Shown here in pieces: positions 20,457-29,232 of a stretch of 64,000 nt of DNA. Source of the DNA: Abyssibacter profundi (GTDB lineage Bacteria > Pseudomonadota > Gammaproteobacteria > Nevskiales > OUC007). Location of the stretch: NCBI RefSeq assembly GCF_003151135.1, contig NZ_QEQK01000006.1, forward strand, positions 161,805 through 225,804, written 5' to 3'. The position numbers were made by a program, and so were the translations under genes. Under the pieces are notes generated by a model that saw only the letters and a program-made list of their open reading frames with translations, was not told the DNA's origin and did no database searches. Within the stretch, counting starts at the first letter, position 1, and each line of letters starts with the position of its first letter.

Positions 20457-20565
20457 AAGCTTGCGATGCATCCGACTAGGGGATGTCAACGATTGAGTCC
20501 AAGACCGCGCCGGGCGGGTATCGATCAGGAAGAAGCCAACGCCCGGCGCACGCGGTGGCCTCGCG

Positions 20566-20587
20566 CCCGGCCATCATGATGGCCGGG
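20566..20587. repeat. Perfect 22-bp palindrome in the 20378-20620 spacer
   Basis: CCCGGCCATCA joined directly to its reverse complement (centre between 20576 and 20577), flanked by further GCG/CGC pairing. It is 33 bases upstream of the phosphatase-family ATG. It could be a terminator-like hairpin for neither strand (no T-run), or a protein-binding site. The rest of this 243-bp spacer shows no gene. Confidence 0.5.
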
Positions 20588-20620
20588 GCGCAAGGACTGA
20601 ACCTATAACGCTGGAAAAGC

Positions 20621-22165
20621 ATGCCAAATACACAACAGTTGCTGATCATAGGCGTCGACGCCGGAAGTCCCGAGCTATTCAGCCAATGGATGGAGTCCGG
20701 CGATCTGCCGAATCTGGCTGCACTGCGAGACCGCAGCTGCTGGGGGGAGGTACAAAGTCCCTATGCGCTGGAGGCGGGGGCCGTCTGGCCGGTGTTCCAC
20801 AGCGGACGCCTGCCCGGGCGACAGCCGCAGTACGATGGCCGCCGGTACTTCGGCCGCCACGATTATCGGGATCATTGGTACGAACTCGATGAGACGCCAC
20901 CTCCGGTGTGGCGCCAGCTGTCGGACCAGGGCGTCGACTGTTTGCTGATCGATCCGCCTTATCTGCGACTGGACCCCGAGATGCGGGGCACCATGGTGGT
21001 TGACTGGGGCGGTCACGTGCCGGCGGACGGGCGTCAGTTCAGGTTGTCCACGGTGCCCGAAGCCGTGGCTGATGACATTCTTGCGGCCATTGGTCCAGAC
21101 CCCACGGGGGGCGTGTCCTGTGACCGGCAGGCGCCCGAGTCGATCGAGGATCTCCGGGCCTTTATCGAGCGGTACCAGACACGGTTGCAGAAGAAAGCCG
21201 AGCTGACCGTGCATCTGATGCGCACACGCCAGTGGGACCTGGCCATGTCGGTGTTTACCGACCTGCACTGTACCGGCCATCACGTTTGGCACATCAACGA
21301 CCGTAGCCATCCCCAGTACGACCCCAGGGTGGAGGCCGCCCTGGGCGAGCCGTTGCGCGACTGCTATCGGCTATTCGATCGGGCGCTGGGGCAGATTCTG
21401 GCCGAGGTGGGTGAACAGACCAATGTCATGCTGTTCGGCAGTCACGGCATGGGCCCTCAGTACTCGGGGACCGGCCTGCTAGATCGCGTGCTGCTCACCC
21501 TCGATCAGGGGCGGCCCGCTGCGCGCAGCCGATCCTGGAAGGCCAGTGCCAGAGCGGTCTGGCAGACCTTGCCGGTTGAGTGGCGTGCTCGCATGAAGCA
21601 TTTGCGCAAGCCTTTCGAAGGCAAATTGCATCCACCTCGGTTCCTCGGCAATCATGCTGAACGGAGATTCTTTGAGGTCTACGCCAATAACGCTAGCGGT
21701 GGCGTCCGGATCAACCTCAAAGGGCGTGAGGCGAAAGGTCGTGTGGAACCAGCCGACTACCCGGCGCTCACCGAGCGGCTGCAGCGACAGCTTCGCGCAC
21801 TGATCAACGTGGATTCCGGCGAGCCGCTGGTCGACGATGTCATCGTGACGCGTGACCACTACGACGGCGAGTATCTCGAAGCGTTGCCGGATCTACTGGT
21901 GGTCTGGAACCGCAATCAGCCGATTCGTGCCGTGCATTCTGAGGCCACCGGCACCATCGTGCAGGAGACGGTCGATGGCCGCACGGGAGATCACACGCCC
22001 AAAGGAATTTACCTACTCAGCGGTCCGGCGGTCTCGGGCCACGGTCAGGGCGATGTGATCAGGGCGCAGGATTTCGCACCGACGCTGGCAGCGTTCTTCG
22101 GTTGTCAGTTGTCCGCGACAGACGGTGCTGCCCAACCCCTGCTGAGGCGTGTCGGTCCATCGTGA
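20621..22165 (+). CDS. Alkaline-phosphatase superfamily (type I phosphodiesterase/nucleotide pyrophosphatase-like) protein
   Basis: 514 aa, no signal peptide. Metal-site elements of the superfamily are visible: LLIIGVDAGSPELF (first Asp), DLHCTGHHVWH (Asp/His pair), LFGSHGMGP and GDHTPKGIYLLSGP. The region where the nucleophile usually lies reads ALEAGAVWPVFHSGRLPG, so the nucleophile identity is unclear. Enzymes of this family hydrolyse phosphate or sulfate esters. Position next to a glycosyltransferase and a sulfotransferase suggests a role in making or editing a sulfated or phosphorylated glycan; substrate unknown. Overlaps the next gene by 4 bases. Confidence 0.8.
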   Translation: MPNTQQLLIIGVDAGSPELFSQWMESGDLPNLAALRDRSCWGEVQSPYALEAGAVWPVFHSGRLPGRQPQYDGRRYFGRHDYRDHWYELDETPPPVWRQLSDQGVDCLLIDPPYLRLDPEMRGTMVVDWGGHVPADGRQFRLSTVPEAVADDILAAIGPDPTGGVSCDRQAPESIEDLRAFIERYQTRLQKKAELTVHLMRTRQWDLAMSVFTDLHCTGHHVWHINDRSHPQYDPRVEAALGEPLRDCYRLFDRALGQILAEVGEQTNVMLFGSHGMGPQYSGTGLLDRVLLTLDQGRPAARSRSWKASARAVWQTLPVEWRARMKHLRKPFEGKLHPPRFLGNHAERRFFEVYANNASGGVRINLKGREAKGRVEPADYPALTERLQRQLRALINVDSGEPLVDDVIVTRDHYDGEYLEALPDLLVVWNRNQPIRAVHSEATGTIVQETVDGRTGDHTPKGIYLLSGPAVSGHGQGDVIRAQDFAPTLAAFFGCQLSATDGAAQPLLRRVGPS

Positions 22166-23214
22166 GCGGGTCCAAGACATATCCGGCGGTGCCGACGGTG
22201 TCGGTCATCATGGCAGCGCGCAACGCCGATCAAACGGTCGCTGAAGCACTGGAGTCGGTGCGCAGCCAGACGCTCGCCGATTGGGAGCTGATTGTCGTCG
22301 ATGACCATTCAACGGATGGAACGGCGAGGGTAGTCCGACACGCTGCCGAGTCCGATCCGAGGATCCAGTTGCTCAACATGGCCGTGCAAAGCGGGCCGGG
22401 GGCGGCGCGCAATGTGGCTCTGGCGGCGGCACAAGGGCGCTGGGTGGCCGTGCTCGATGCGGATGATCGCTATCACCCCGAGCGACTCGAACGCATGGTC
22501 AGTGCCGCCGAAGCGCTGGATGCGGACGCCTATGCAGACAATCTGTATCTCGATGGCGGCCCCCACCAGGAGATGGCGGGCCCGTTGGCATTCGACGCGG
22601 ACATGCTTGAACGGCTCGGCAAGCTGGATCTCGACCGGTTTCTTGAAAGTGATCGCCCCCGCAATGGGGTGTCCAGTTTTGGGTATATCAAACCGATCAT
22701 GCGTCGCGAATTCCTTCATCGACACGGCTTTCGCTACAACCAATCATTGCTGGTCTGTGAGGATTCCAATCTGTATGCCCGTATCCTGATGTCTGGAACG
22801 CCGATTCACTGCGGTGGATGGGCGGGGTATTACTACCGCCGCTCCGAGGGGTCGATTACGCGTGACGCGGACAACCACTTACGCAACGCAGCTTTCGCGT
22901 CTGCGAGCAACTACGATCTGCTCCGTCGCGCCCTGCAGACAGGGCAGCAGGATCTTGCGGCCCGGCTGCGACGCCATGGCCGCGAGATCGATGCGGTATA
23001 CCAGATCGATCTGCTAAAGCGCGCCTTGAGGCGAAACAGCGCACTTGAGGTGTTTCGCTGGATGCCGGACGGGCTGCGTCATGCACCGTGGATCACGAAG
23101 TTCGTGATCGCCCGACTGACCGCAGGACGGCCGGACAATCCGGTCGGTCTTCCGAGCATGCATCGCAAAGGGCCAACGCTGCAGCAGAATCGGCGAGCGT
23201 CTGATCGGGACTGA
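22162..23214 (+). CDS. Glycosyltransferase family 2
   Basis: 350 aa GT-A enzyme. VSVIMAARNADQTVAEALESV then WELIVVDDHSTDGT give the nucleotide-sugar site and VAVLDADDRYHPERL the DXD metal site. The C-terminal half contains EDSNLYARILMSG, common in GT2 EPS enzymes. GTG 22162 overlaps the preceding stop (GTGA); the frame extends to 22102, but those residues precede the fold and lie inside the upstream gene. Probably coupled in function with the upstream phosphatase-family enzyme. Confidence 0.88.
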   Translation: MSGSKTYPAVPTVSVIMAARNADQTVAEALESVRSQTLADWELIVVDDHSTDGTARVVRHAAESDPRIQLLNMAVQSGPGAARNVALAAAQGRWVAVLDADDRYHPERLERMVSAAEALDADAYADNLYLDGGPHQEMAGPLAFDADMLERLGKLDLDRFLESDRPRNGVSSFGYIKPIMRREFLHRHGFRYNQSLLVCEDSNLYARILMSGTPIHCGGWAGYYYRRSEGSITRDADNHLRNAAFASASNYDLLRRALQTGQQDLAARLRRHGREIDAVYQIDLLKRALRRNSALEVFRWMPDGLRHAPWITKFVIARLTAGRPDNPVGLPSMHRKGPTLQQNRRASDRD

Positions 23215-23370
23215 ACGCGTGGGCGGCAGCGTGCTTGCTGGAACGTGATATATTCATTCAACTTCATCGAAGTGCAGTTTCAGAAGCAATCTTCTATATT
23301 TAAAATAGATCAAACAATCTGCACAGGTAGTGTGCGGGAGTGAGGATAATTTGTTTAAGCCGGCTGCGCT
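23215..23370 (+). promoter_or_regulatory. AT-rich spacer upstream of sulfotransferase
   Basis: This 156-bp stretch (23215-23370) is clearly more AT-rich than its surroundings, with TATATTTAAAATAG at 23295-23308 as the obvious -10-like tract. A short inverted repeat GAAG-CAAT-CTTC sits immediately before it. No -35 hexamer is convincing. Confidence 0.4.
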
Positions 23371-24279
23371 ATGACCGATCTTAGTCTGCCTAATTTCCTG
23401 GTCATCGGTGCGCAGAAAGCCGGTACCACATGGCTGTCAGCCATGTTGACCCAGCACCCGGACATCGGCGTCGCGCTGAACAAAGAAGTTCATTTCTTTG
23501 ATCATCCTGAGAACTTCCGCCGTGGAATCGAGTGGTATTCCAAACAATTTCCCAGAGTTGAAAACCGCCTCGTCGGCGAGTTCACGCCGAACTATCTTTG
23601 GACTTTTGGATGCAGTCGGGAAGTTGGGCATGGTGGGCTGCCTATTCCGCATAATATTGTGGAGCATTTGGGTGCCCAGAACCTGAAGCTTATTTGTCTA
23701 TTGCGTAATCCGGTTGATCGTGCGGTGTCGGCGTACTACCACCATATTCGCCAAGGTCGAGTGTCGGTAGGGACCTCGATTCTGGATGTCGCGGATCGGT
23801 GGGGCATCGAGTCGATGGGCCGCTACGACCAACATCTGGAGGCCTGGCTCAGTCAGGTCCATCGCGATCAGATTCTGGTCCTGATCTACGAAGATTCACT
23901 TCGCGATGACCGAAAACGGCAAACACTTGATCAGGTGTGTGACCACCTGGGCGTACGCCGCTATGAAGACTGGAAAGGGCTGTACGCGCGACAGAATGCA
24001 GCGGGCAGCCACTTTCGCCTTCATTTTTCCAAGGGGCCGTTCAAGTTTTTGGGGAAAGAGCGCATTGCGCGGCGCCTGCCGCGCTTGATAACCGAGCATC
24101 CGCATTGGCGGGTACAGGTTCCGGATGCCTCGCGCTATGAGTTGTCCAGGCGCTTCCAGCCCCATGTCGAGCGTCTGGAAACCATGCTCGGCATGGACTT
24201 GTCCGTCTGGAAAAATCACGACGGTCGCTTGTCGATCACGACGCCCGTCCCGAGACCCAGCGTCGAAGAACCTATCTAA
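23371..24279 (+). CDS. PAPS-dependent sulfotransferase
   Basis: 302 aa. The 5'-phosphosulfate loop is FLVIGAQKAGTTWLSAML (residues about 9-26), the catalytic-site segment is NKEVHFFD and the 3'-phosphate motif is LLRNPVDRAVSAYYHHIRQG. This layout is that of the heparan-sulfate-type (NDST/HST) sulfotransferases that act on glycans. No signal peptide or membrane anchor, so sulfation would occur in the cytoplasm on nucleotide- or lipid-linked sugar. Base composition is visibly lower in GC than the neighbours and its upstream spacer is AT-rich, which suggests later acquisition. Convergent with the acyltransferase gene. Confidence 0.92.
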   Translation: MTDLSLPNFLVIGAQKAGTTWLSAMLTQHPDIGVALNKEVHFFDHPENFRRGIEWYSKQFPRVENRLVGEFTPNYLWTFGCSREVGHGGLPIPHNIVEHLGAQNLKLICLLRNPVDRAVSAYYHHIRQGRVSVGTSILDVADRWGIESMGRYDQHLEAWLSQVHRDQILVLIYEDSLRDDRKRQTLDQVCDHLGVRRYEDWKGLYARQNAAGSHFRLHFSKGPFKFLGKERIARRLPRLITEHPHWRVQVPDASRYELSRRFQPHVERLETMLGMDLSVWKNHDGRLSITTPVPRPSVEEPI

Positions 24280-24298
24280 CGAATCAACCAGCGCTTTC

Positions 24299-26287
24299 CT
24301 ACATGCTGGCCTGAGCCGACCCGGTTGTCACCGTGCTGAGTGACTGGGCCGGTGTGAACCTGCTCATGAAGGGCGCAAGCACATGCCGGGCCGCCGGTGG
24401 CGTGAGATGCCCATAATCTGAGGCGGTCAATTCAACCGTACCCTCGAACGGTAATGCGATCAGACAGTTATCGTCTTTGCAGAGGCGTTGGAGCGGATTG
24501 ATCAGCCGGATGCCATGCGCGTCGGCCAGTGCCCCCAGGGCGCGATTGATCTCGGACATCTGCTCCACCGTGGGGTTATGCAGTCTATCCCCCGGCTGCA
24601 AAGACTGATGCAGGTCGGCGCGTATCAATCGCACCGGGAGTTCTCCGGGCCACTGGGGGCTGGCACCGACGAGTGCGATCTGCTCCGGTGGAATGCGCGC
24701 CGTGAGTCTCTCCAGCGTCTGGTCCAGCGCCTGATGCTCGAAAGAGCCCGCCCGCTTCACTGTGGCCGGCCACTGTGCGCTGATAATCACCACATCATCG
24801 CTTCGCAAGGCGGCGAAACGCTCGGGATTCAGCTGACGGCAGCGCTGGGGGGATACCCGAGGCAGTTCCAGCAGGGGCAGGCAGCCGGAGATGTTGAACT
24901 GCGCGACCGTGCCACCGGGCTTGACCAGTGCTTGAAGTCCCGCCAAGTAGTGTGCCGAGAAAGAGTCACCGAGCAACACGAAACGACGCAGGTTCGGCGT
25001 GCCGTAGCACTGGGGCTCGAAGCGCAGTGTCGTCAGACCTTCGTGATCTTCACCGAAAAAGCACTGGCCGAAGCGACCATTCGCAATGTCCTGGTAATTG
25101 TCATAGCGGTCGATGAAGACGCGCGCCTCGGTTGGTAGCCGGTTCGGTAATCCCTCTAACTGGCTGAAGCCCGCCCCCACGAGGCCCAGAACAGACAGCG
25201 TGATGGCGGCGGGTATCAGCGGTGCACGGGTCAGCGGCGAGTTTCGACGTCTGAACGGAGCTTCCACAAATCGCCACGACAGGTAAGCCAGAACCAGGCT
25301 GAGCAGTGACAACACGGTGGCCAGGAGTAAGCCAGGTTCCTCCAGCATCCGGATGCGCGCAAACGCGAACAGTGGCTGGTGCCAGAGATAGGCGCTATAG
25401 GAAATCAGCCCGATGGCGACAAGCGGTCGGGCGGTCAGCAGGCGGGAGACCGGGTGCCCCGGGGTGGTGGTTGCGATGATCAGCGCGGTCCCGCCCACCG
25501 GAGCCAATGCGTAAACGCTGGGGATCGGCGTGGACTCGTCAAACCAGAACAGGCTGTAGACAACGAGGCCAAGACCGGCGACCGGGCCCCACTGCTGCAA
25601 TGTCCGAGCACCGAAGCCAGCCAGCGCGGTGGGGCGTGGGGCGAAGGCAATCAGCGAGCCGACCAGCAATTCCCAGGCACGGGTGGGTAGCAGGTAGAAG
25701 TTTGCCTTGGGTTCATGGCGCCAGCCCCATTCAGCGATCAGGAGCGACAGGATTGCGGCCAGCAGGATCAGACCGAAAAGCCGGCGTTTGCCCAGTGACC
25801 AGAACCAGAGCAGGGCCAGTGGAATGAACAGGTAATACTGCTCTTCTACGGCCAGGCTCCAGGTATGCAGCATGGGCTGCAACTCGGCAGCCGGACCGAA
25901 GTAGGCCTGCGTCGACCAGAAGAACAGATTGGCTGAAAACGTTGCGACCGCCAGCAGGCTCTGGCCGAATTGCTCAAGCTCTGACGGCAACATCCAGGCG
26001 TAGGCGAACGGCAGGCAGGCCAGCACAACAAACAGCAAGGCGGGCAGGATTCGCCGGGCTCTGCGTTCGTAAAACCGCTTGACCGAGAACCGCTGGTGCT
26101 CGAGATCAGACAGGATGATGGACGTGATCAGAAAGCCGGAGATGACAAAGAAAATGTCGACACCGACAAAGCCTCCGGCGAAGATTTCGAACCCACCGTG
26201 AAACAGGATGACGGGCAGCACGGCGATGGCGCGAAGGCCGTCGATCTCCGGTCGATACCCGATGGATGGATTCTTGTGTGGTCCCAT
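24299..26287 (-). CDS. Membrane O-acyltransferase with C-terminal SGNH domain (OafA-like)
   Basis: 662 aa. N-terminal acyltransferase-3 domain with about 10-11 membrane helices: YRPEIDGLRAIAVLPVILFH, VDIFFVISGFLITSII and FYERRARRILPALL are the family signatures. The C-terminal periplasmic SGNH-like domain (about 420-660) has VLLGDSFSAHYLAGL (nucleophile block) and SDYGHLTPPAARHVL (Asp/His block). Such enzymes acetylate surface polysaccharides. Start ATG 26287; a longer frame to 26380 adds a non-membrane, basic stretch before the family N terminus. Probably downstream in one unit with the beta-helix gene (105 bp gap). Confidence 0.9.
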   Translation of the reverse strand: MGPHKNPSIGYRPEIDGLRAIAVLPVILFHGGFEIFAGGFVGVDIFFVISGFLITSIILSDLEHQRFSVKRFYERRARRILPALLFVVLACLPFAYAWMLPSELEQFGQSLLAVATFSANLFFWSTQAYFGPAAELQPMLHTWSLAVEEQYYLFIPLALLWFWSLGKRRLFGLILLAAILSLLIAEWGWRHEPKANFYLLPTRAWELLVGSLIAFAPRPTALAGFGARTLQQWGPVAGLGLVVYSLFWFDESTPIPSVYALAPVGGTALIIATTTPGHPVSRLLTARPLVAIGLISYSAYLWHQPLFAFARIRMLEEPGLLLATVLSLLSLVLAYLSWRFVEAPFRRRNSPLTRAPLIPAAITLSVLGLVGAGFSQLEGLPNRLPTEARVFIDRYDNYQDIANGRFGQCFFGEDHEGLTTLRFEPQCYGTPNLRRFVLLGDSFSAHYLAGLQALVKPGGTVAQFNISGCLPLLELPRVSPQRCRQLNPERFAALRSDDVVIISAQWPATVKRAGSFEHQALDQTLERLTARIPPEQIALVGASPQWPGELPVRLIRADLHQSLQPGDRLHNPTVEQMSEINRALGALADAHGIRLINPLQRLCKDDNCLIALPFEGTVELTASDYGHLTPPAARHVLAPFMSRFTPAQSLSTVTTGSAQASM

Positions 26288-26392
26288 AATCGTGTTGCTC
26301 GTGCGGCCGCTGGGGTGAATGAACGGCCAGCGCGACGGTAGAAAGTGTAGGCGGCCTGCGCTGATCCGGGTACCGACCAACGATAGAGGCGA

Positions 26393-28651
26393 TTACTCGA
26401 GTTCGATGCGTCGAATCTCGACGATTGCGCCAGTCTTCTGTCCGGAGGCCTTAAGCACGAGGGTGTCGAAGACTGCACCATGGTCCAGCGAGGGCAGCGG
26501 CACGCTCACGGAAGTCCACTGCTTGGCAGCGACGTCGAATGTTGCGGTCTTGCCGACCATGCGGGTTTCGTGCGGCAGCGAGGGTTCGGCCAGTTGCAGC
26601 CGGAACCGAGCTGGCCGGCTGGTTCGAAGCAGCAACCGTACGGAGTCGACCCGGCCGGATGCATGGCGTGGGTGACGCAGCGTCACCAGTGGCGTCCATG
26701 CATCGGCACGGTCTTCGATGCGAATCCACGCAGCCCGCGGCGTGTTGGGCTGATCGGTCGGTTGTTCCTGCACCCCCGCATGGGCGTTGTTGAGGCGAAC
26801 CACGGCGCTGCCCGAACCGTTGTCATACAGGCGCGTCCGAGGCGGCGGTTCGGTGCGTTCGACCGCGGGGCTGGGCGCCGCACCCTGGCCACAATCATCC
26901 CGGTAACGCGCCGCCTGCCGCCCCGTTCGAGTCTGAAGCTGAGCGGTATAAAGCGACTGTGGTTGCAGTCCGGGCCGGCCGATTCCCTCGTAGTACACGT
27001 TGCCGCTCGCCTGCCCAGGATTCCGGCCGGGCAGGGCAGGCAAGCGTAGCGGGTCCTTGGTCTCGGGCACGCGGCGCATCGGGGGGCGCCCGAGTGGCCG
27101 GCCATCCTGAAATACGCGGCGCTGCGGCGCCACCCCCACCACCAGCGCCCATCCCACGTCCAGGGGGTCGACAACCACGCCGTGGCCGTACCACCGGCCG
27201 GGCGAGTCATCTCCGCGTGCATTCCAGACGACACCGCTGGCCAGCGTTTCGTGGGCGCCATTGCTCTTGTCGCCCCGATACGCCATGCGCAATCCTGCCC
27301 CGCGTACGCCCTCATGCCGGTCGAACAACACTTGCTGAACCGGGCTGTGATGCGAATCGTCCCCGTCCATCGTGCTGCCGATGGAGCGATGCCCCGACAC
27401 CACGACATTCGAGGTGGGCAGGCGCGACAACGTCACGCCGTGGCGCAGCCATTCGGTCACCGTTTCGTGCAACAGGATGTCCTGCGCGGCGAAGACATCG
27501 AAACCGTAGCCCCAGCCGCCACCGCCGCCATCCTGCATGCCCCGGATCAGTGTGTTCCGGACGGTGACACGGGCGCTGTGGGTGATGCGCACCCCGGTGC
27601 GTCGAATGTTGTGGATCGAAACGTCATGCAGCCAACCGTTGCGGACGCCCTCGAATACAACGGCGCTGCCCCGTGGACGCTCGGGCCCGTCAGCCGCTTC
27701 GAAGCTGACACTGAGTCCGGACAATCCGACGTCTTCAAGCATGCGCGCCTGGCCCTGATCCGGCGCGACCAACCGAATCGGATTGTTCGCCGGGTCCATG
27801 GGCCAGGGCAGTGGCGCATCGAGTTGAATGCGGTCGCCGTCAACATCGGTCACCATCCGCAAGTAGACCAATGTGAACAGGCGGTCGTGTCCGGTCGGGC
27901 GCTGATCGGGGTCGAAGGCGGGCCAGTCCCCACCTGACCAGCGTCGAGAGGCGGCAGGCCAGAGAGCCTGGGTCAGGGCGACCCACTGGCCCGGTCGCAG
28001 GCTTCGTCCGGACGTCACCCGGATGATCTCGTCACCGGCCTCCACGGCTTCCGCAAGCCTCGTGACTTCAGGGGCCTGGCTCCACCAGCCCTGACGCCAT
28101 CCGTCGGGGGCATTGCGTCCGAAGGAGAACACCCCCTCGTCCCAGGGGTCCCGAGGTTGATACCGCGCCGCAACGGTGAGGTGTGTGCGCTGGCTGCCGG
28201 CCCCCTCAATGGCGATGTTCGACGCGTCGATCCCGATGGACCGAGATAGGCGAAACTGCCCGGCCGGCAGGCGCAGGATACCCCCGCCGTTTCTTGCCAA
28301 CTCGCGAATGCCCGCGGTCAATGCAGCGCTGATGTCCTCGCCGTCTTCGCCGTCCAATCGCATCACGCGGCAGGCCACGGCGTTGCCCAGTGCCACGGTT
28401 CCCTGTCGGTAGCCGGCGTATGAGAAGTCCGGCAGCGACCAGCTGCGGCCGCCCAGGTCAACGGCGTGTGGCGTCCAGCCATGCCGGTCGCTGCCTGTGA
28501 GCAGCTGGCTTTGCCAGCCTTCGGCGGCGGTGCATGCGGCAGTCGCGGCGAGCATCAGGGCGTGCAGCAGAGACCTGAGACGTGCCTGTCTGCGGTGTCC
28601 GTCCTGCGCATCGACGGGTATGTCATGGCGGTCGGCGGCTTGCGTCCACAC
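26393..28651 (-). CDS. Secreted right-handed beta-helix (pectate-lyase-like) protein
   Basis: About 752 aa from GTG 28651. N-terminal export signal (RLRSLLHALMLAATAACTAAEG; the Cys could be a weak lipobox). It then shows the Pectate_lyase_3-type entry DGEDGEDISAALTAGI, GGGILRLPAGQFRLSRSIGI and SNIAIEGAGSQRTHL, and later helix turns such as GLSVSFEA, GWLHDVSIHNIRRTGVRI and VTVRNTLIRGMQD. The last about 130 residues look like a beta-sandwich, possibly carbohydrate-binding. A role as polysaccharide lyase, epimerase or polymer-binding protein in the periplasm is inferred from fold and context. The start is uncertain: an ATG at 28705 would overlap divergent yjbQ by 6 bases. Confidence 0.72.
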   Translation of the reverse strand: MWTQAADRHDIPVDAQDGHRRQARLRSLLHALMLAATAACTAAEGWQSQLLTGSDRHGWTPHAVDLGGRSWSLPDFSYAGYRQGTVALGNAVACRVMRLDGEDGEDISAALTAGIRELARNGGGILRLPAGQFRLSRSIGIDASNIAIEGAGSQRTHLTVAARYQPRDPWDEGVFSFGRNAPDGWRQGWWSQAPEVTRLAEAVEAGDEIIRVTSGRSLRPGQWVALTQALWPAASRRWSGGDWPAFDPDQRPTGHDRLFTLVYLRMVTDVDGDRIQLDAPLPWPMDPANNPIRLVAPDQGQARMLEDVGLSGLSVSFEAADGPERPRGSAVVFEGVRNGWLHDVSIHNIRRTGVRITHSARVTVRNTLIRGMQDGGGGGWGYGFDVFAAQDILLHETVTEWLRHGVTLSRLPTSNVVVSGHRSIGSTMDGDDSHHSPVQQVLFDRHEGVRGAGLRMAYRGDKSNGAHETLASGVVWNARGDDSPGRWYGHGVVVDPLDVGWALVVGVAPQRRVFQDGRPLGRPPMRRVPETKDPLRLPALPGRNPGQASGNVYYEGIGRPGLQPQSLYTAQLQTRTGRQAARYRDDCGQGAAPSPAVERTEPPPRTRLYDNGSGSAVVRLNNAHAGVQEQPTDQPNTPRAAWIRIEDRADAWTPLVTLRHPRHASGRVDSVRLLLRTSRPARFRLQLAEPSLPHETRMVGKTATFDVAAKQWTSVSVPLPSLDHGAVFDTLVLKASGQKTGAIVEIRRIELE

Positions 28652-28699
28652 CGACAGACGCCTGACAGTCGGAGCCTGATCTGATTGTCCGAGTCGACC

Positions 28700-29119
28700 A
28701 TGCATAGCGCGAGTACCGTTTTGTCCTTGCAAACCCGCGGCGGCCAACTGGTGGAATTCACGACCGAACTGGAGCGCTGGGTTGCACAGCAGCCTATCAC
28801 CGAGGGGCTTTGCTCGGTCTGGCTGCGTCACACCAGTGCGGGGCTGATCGTTTGCGAAAATGCCGACCCGGACGTGCAGAGGGATTTGCGCCGCTATCTG
28901 TGGGACTTGGTCCCAGACGGTGATACACGCTTTGTTCACACCGCGGAGGGGCCGGACGACATGCCGGCGCACGTCCGCAGCGTGCTGACGGGGTGTCAGC
29001 TAAGCATCCCCATTATCGCAGGCCAGTTGCAACTGGGGACCTGGCAGGGGGTTTTCGTCTGGGAGTTTCGGGCGCAGTCACATCGCCGAACACTCGCGGT
29101 CTCGCTACTGGGCGTCTAA
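28700..29119 (+). CDS. yjbQ: YjbQ/UPF0047 family protein
   Basis: 139 aa. The family is recognised by WLRHTSAGLIVCENADPDV, EGPDDMPAHVRSVL and GTWQGVFVWEFR, which align well with E. coli YjbQ (HTSASLTLNENCDP, DDMPSH, GTWQGIWL). A weak thiamin phosphate synthase activity has been reported for the family, but the physiological role is unknown. ATG 28700 matches family length; a TTG at 28685 would add five residues. Divergent from the beta-helix gene with only 48 bases between the start codons. Confidence 0.92.
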   Translation: MHSASTVLSLQTRGGQLVEFTTELERWVAQQPITEGLCSVWLRHTSAGLIVCENADPDVQRDLRRYLWDLVPDGDTRFVHTAEGPDDMPAHVRSVLTGCQLSIPIIAGQLQLGTWQGVFVWEFRAQSHRRTLAVSLLGV

Positions 29120-29232
29120 CCACCGAGGAGGAGCGGGCAACCGTTCGTCGACTGTGCCGCCGGCTTTCACACTGCGTTGATCAGGTGTTGAGTATCAACT
29201 GAATCATCTCAACTCGACCTGTGTGGCCCATC

